Part shown: in pieces, positions 37,602-38,882 of the stretch | Layout: the number at the start of each line of letters is the position of its first letter | How positions within the stretch are numbered: the stretch's first letter is position 1 | NCBI GenBank assembly: GCA_934597175.1 | Contig: CAKTQR010000020.1 | Location: 1-38,882 of the forward strand | DNA: 38,882 bases | From: an uncultured Oscillospiraceae bacterium | Lineage (GTDB): Bacteria; Bacillota; Clostridia; Oscillospirales; Oscillospiraceae | Direction: 5' to 3' | The notes under the pieces: model-generated | The model's input: the letters and a program-made list of their open reading frames with translations, nothing else | Told to the model about the DNA's origin: nothing | The model's database searches: none | Program-made: the position numbers and the translations under genes

Positions 37602-38134
37602 ATGAACGAGACGAAGCGGGCGATTAGAGGAGCGTTTATTGCGTTGTGGGGACGGATGCCGTATGATAAAATGTCGGTCAAGGGGCTGTGTGCGCAGGTG
37701 CCGGTGGCGAGGACCACATTTTACGAGCACTACGACAACCTCGGTGCGCTCAAGGCCGAGATCGAGGACGGACTCATTGACGGGCTGCTCGAGCTGGCGG
37801 TCGGCAGCTTTGATGAGATCGATCTTGCCGTTTTTTCGCCGATGTATTCGACTACATAAAGCTCAACCGGGACGCAAACTACGCCTTCCTTTTCGCTCAG
37901 CCGAACACGGCGCACATCGCCATGTGGAAAACCGCCATCAAGTGCCACTTTGGCCTGCACTTTGCGGGCAAAAAAGGCTCGCCGAACTACGGGCTCATGC
38001 TGGAGGTCATCGCATCGGCGGTCATCGGGGCGTACACCTACTGGATGGAGCACCCGGACGAGGTGGATGTGAAAAAGCTTGCCGAGATAAGCGTGCACAT
38101 GTTTGACGCTGCGGAAACTATTTTTATAAGCTGA
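37602..38134 (+). pseudogene. TetR-family regulator with a frameshift
   Basis: ATG at 37602 follows GGAGG. Frame 1 encodes MNETKRAIRGAFIALWGRMP... ARTTFYEHYDNLGALKAEI, a TetR HTH, then runs into a stop at 37857. The remainder continues in another frame (…DVFDYIKLNRDANYAFLF, then AMWKTAIKCHFGLHF to ETIFIS) and stops at 38132-38134. One extra T in the run at 37831-37836 would restore a ~178-residue protein, so this is a one-base deletion in a homopolymer, either real or a sequencing error. The promoter with operator is intact. Confidence 0.75.
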
Positions 38135-38158
38135 CAAAAGTCAGCTTATTATTTTTTT
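38126..38158 (+). terminator. terminator of the broken TetR gene
   Basis: 10-bp stem (38126-38135 with 38140-38149), AAAA loop, then TATTTTTTT. It overlaps the stop codon. Confidence 0.85.
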
Positions 38159-38180
38159 CGAACATAAATAAAAAATGTCG

Positions 38181-38209
38181 TTCAATGTGTGGGTATAAAA
38201 CGGTATAAT
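38181..38209 (+). promoter_or_regulatory. promoter of the MBL-fold remnant
   Basis: TTCAAT (38181-38186), 17-bp spacer, TATAAT (38204-38209); weak -35. Confidence 0.5.
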
Positions 38210-38232
38210 CGTAACAGAAAGTCGGGGATGAG

Positions 38233-38602
38233 ATGGCTGAATTTAAAATACACATCATGCACACGGGCAGGGTATGCGTTGCGCCGGAGCTGCCGTAAGC
38301 GAGCAGCTTGCGGCAAAAGGCATCAGCCCGAGCGAGCTTGACCTCGTGCTTTTATCGCACCTCGACTGCGACCACGCAAACGGGCTGCGGGATGTGGCAG
38401 CGGCAAATTCGTCCTGCTGTTTGCCGACGGCGGCTACGCCAAGCGCTCGTGGGAGGAGCTCATCACCTCGGGCATCGCCGACGACAAGACGGCGTTCGAG
38501 CGCTCGCTGGAGTGGATACGCACTCAAAGTTTGAGTGCCGACTGCGTGGCGTCGCTTGCAAACCACGATGCAAGTGTTCAGCCGCACATCATCAAATTTT
38601 AA
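38233..38602 (+). pseudogene. MBL-fold (AHL-lactonase-like) hydrolase, internally deleted
   Basis: Three pieces in three frames: an N-terminus MAEFKIHIMHTGRVCVAPELP (38233-38298); a middle AGAAVSEQLAAKGISPSELD... with the metal-binding LLSHLDCDHANGL motif (about 38280-38400); and a C-terminus KFVLLFADGGYAKRSWEEL to QPHIIKF ending at 38602. Intact relatives are ~250 residues, so around 100 residues are missing, mostly between piece one and two. The breakpoint falls where both flanks read through GGAGCTGCCG, suggesting deletion between short repeats. Not functional as it stands. Confidence 0.75.
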
Positions 38603-38630
38603 AAGACGAGGGAGGTTCCCTCGTCTTTTG
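38601..38630. terminator. bidirectional terminator between the two remnants
   Basis: 13-bp perfect stem (38601-38613 with 38617-38629) with a 3-nt loop GGT; the MBL stop codon overlaps the 5' arm. Confidence 0.8.
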
Positions 38631-38632
38631 GT

Positions 38633-38882
38633 TTACTTATACAGCTCAGGGCGGCGCAAAGCGGTGTACGGACGCTTGCGGCGGATATTGGCCGCCTGCG
38701 GCAGGTCAAGGTCGGCATAGACGATCTGCTCGGTGTCGTCGGCCTTGATGACGGTGTCGCCGTTCGGGTCGACAACTATCGATTCGCCGGAAAAGTCCAT
38801 GTCGCCCTCCGTGCCGGGATATCATGCATAAGCACTGCCGCAGCCAGCAGCAGGCGTACGGTAATTTCTTTCATAGGGGTTC
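38633..38882 (-). pseudogene. nitrilase-superfamily carbon-nitrogen hydrolase remnant
   Basis: Reading leftward to the TAA at 38633-38635, the frame encodes GTEGDMDFSGESIVVDPNGD, then DDTEQIVYADLDLPQAANIRRKRPYTALRRPELYK, the typical C-terminus of aliphatic amidase/nitrilase-like enzymes. Upstream this frame is stopped by TGA after only ~64 codons. A separate start MKEITVRLLL (ATG 38872-38874) begins in another frame right next to it. So the central ~200 residues, including the Glu-Lys-Cys triad, are missing: an internal-deletion pseudogene, unless the window edge or assembly misleads. Confidence 0.65.

Noticed and set aside
37831..37837. Programmed -1 frameshift in the TetR gene
   Set aside because: In-frame codons GTT TTT TCG do not give a good X-XXY-YYZ slippery heptamer, and no stimulatory hairpin or upstream Shine-Dalgarno is evident; a one-base deletion is simpler.

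Overview
The window looks like a chromosomal segment of a spore-forming, anaerobic, fairly GC-rich member of the Clostridia, most likely an Oscillospirales/Ruminococcaceae-type gut bacterium. The evidence is sporulation genes (sigG, spmA, spmB, a SpoIID-like hydrolase), an AbrB/SpoVT-type regulator, a monomeric [FeFe] hydrogenase, an 8Fe ferredoxin, strong AGGAGG-type ribosome binding sites, TTG/GTG starts, and gene families common in that order (ECF sigma plus large anti-sigma-like partner, DUF1846, DUF6487-like zinc protein). The assignment to an order is inference; no 16S rRNA is present.

Layout. 1-3241 (minus): head of the S10 ribosomal protein operon, rpsJ-rplC-rplD-rplW-rplB (rplB runs off the left edge), behind a ~297-nt leader that contains an intrinsic terminator and so probably an attenuator. 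3289-9160 (minus): secA-pgeF-peptide-binding lipoprotein-cdd-HTH fragment, apparently one operon. 9311-11224 (plus): a small zinc-ribbon protein and a DUF1846 protein, each with its own promoter and terminator. 11220-13120 (minus): ECF sigma factor and membrane-anchored putative anti-sigma factor. 13351-18168 (minus): a heptad-repeat membrane protein with a palindromic operator in its promoter, then an operon of winged-helix repressor, ABC ATPase and ABC-2 permease whose promoter carries another operator. 18182-20186: divergent SpoIID-like protein and a multi-pass membrane protein. 20279-22355: [FeFe] hydrogenase, and a PepSY-like protein on the other strand. 22381-24865: two copies of a structured interspersed repeat flanking the rpsF-ssb-rpsR operon and a secreted protein. 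24897-26814 (minus): spmA-spmB-sigG, with a hairpin at the sigG start codon. 27010-27634: abrB-like gene, then a 242-bp MITE-like element that supplies the stop codon of rsmI. 27622-29503 (minus): rsmI, a TrmN6-type methyltransferase, ferredoxin. 29704-33401 (plus): a ClpC-type unfoldase lacking the middle domain, a hotdog thioesterase, a glycosyltransferase. 33413-34367 (minus): metallophosphoesterase and a 20-codon small ORF. 34396-37066 (plus): a PrsA/SurA-like protein, tcdA, a TetR regulator. 37110-38882: a 37-codon small ORF, tRNA-Pro, and three consecutive damaged genes (TetR, MBL-fold hydrolase, nitrilase-family hydrolase).

Most genes are housekeeping or sporulation functions. The unusual content lies in the regulatory DNA (attenuator, operators set inside promoters, a terminator overlapping a promoter, a start-codon hairpin), the two classes of small repeats, the M-domain-less ClpC, the stand-alone LysR-type HTH, two tiny ORFs, and the decayed right end. 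I see no CRISPR array, prophage, full insertion sequence or recognisable defence island.
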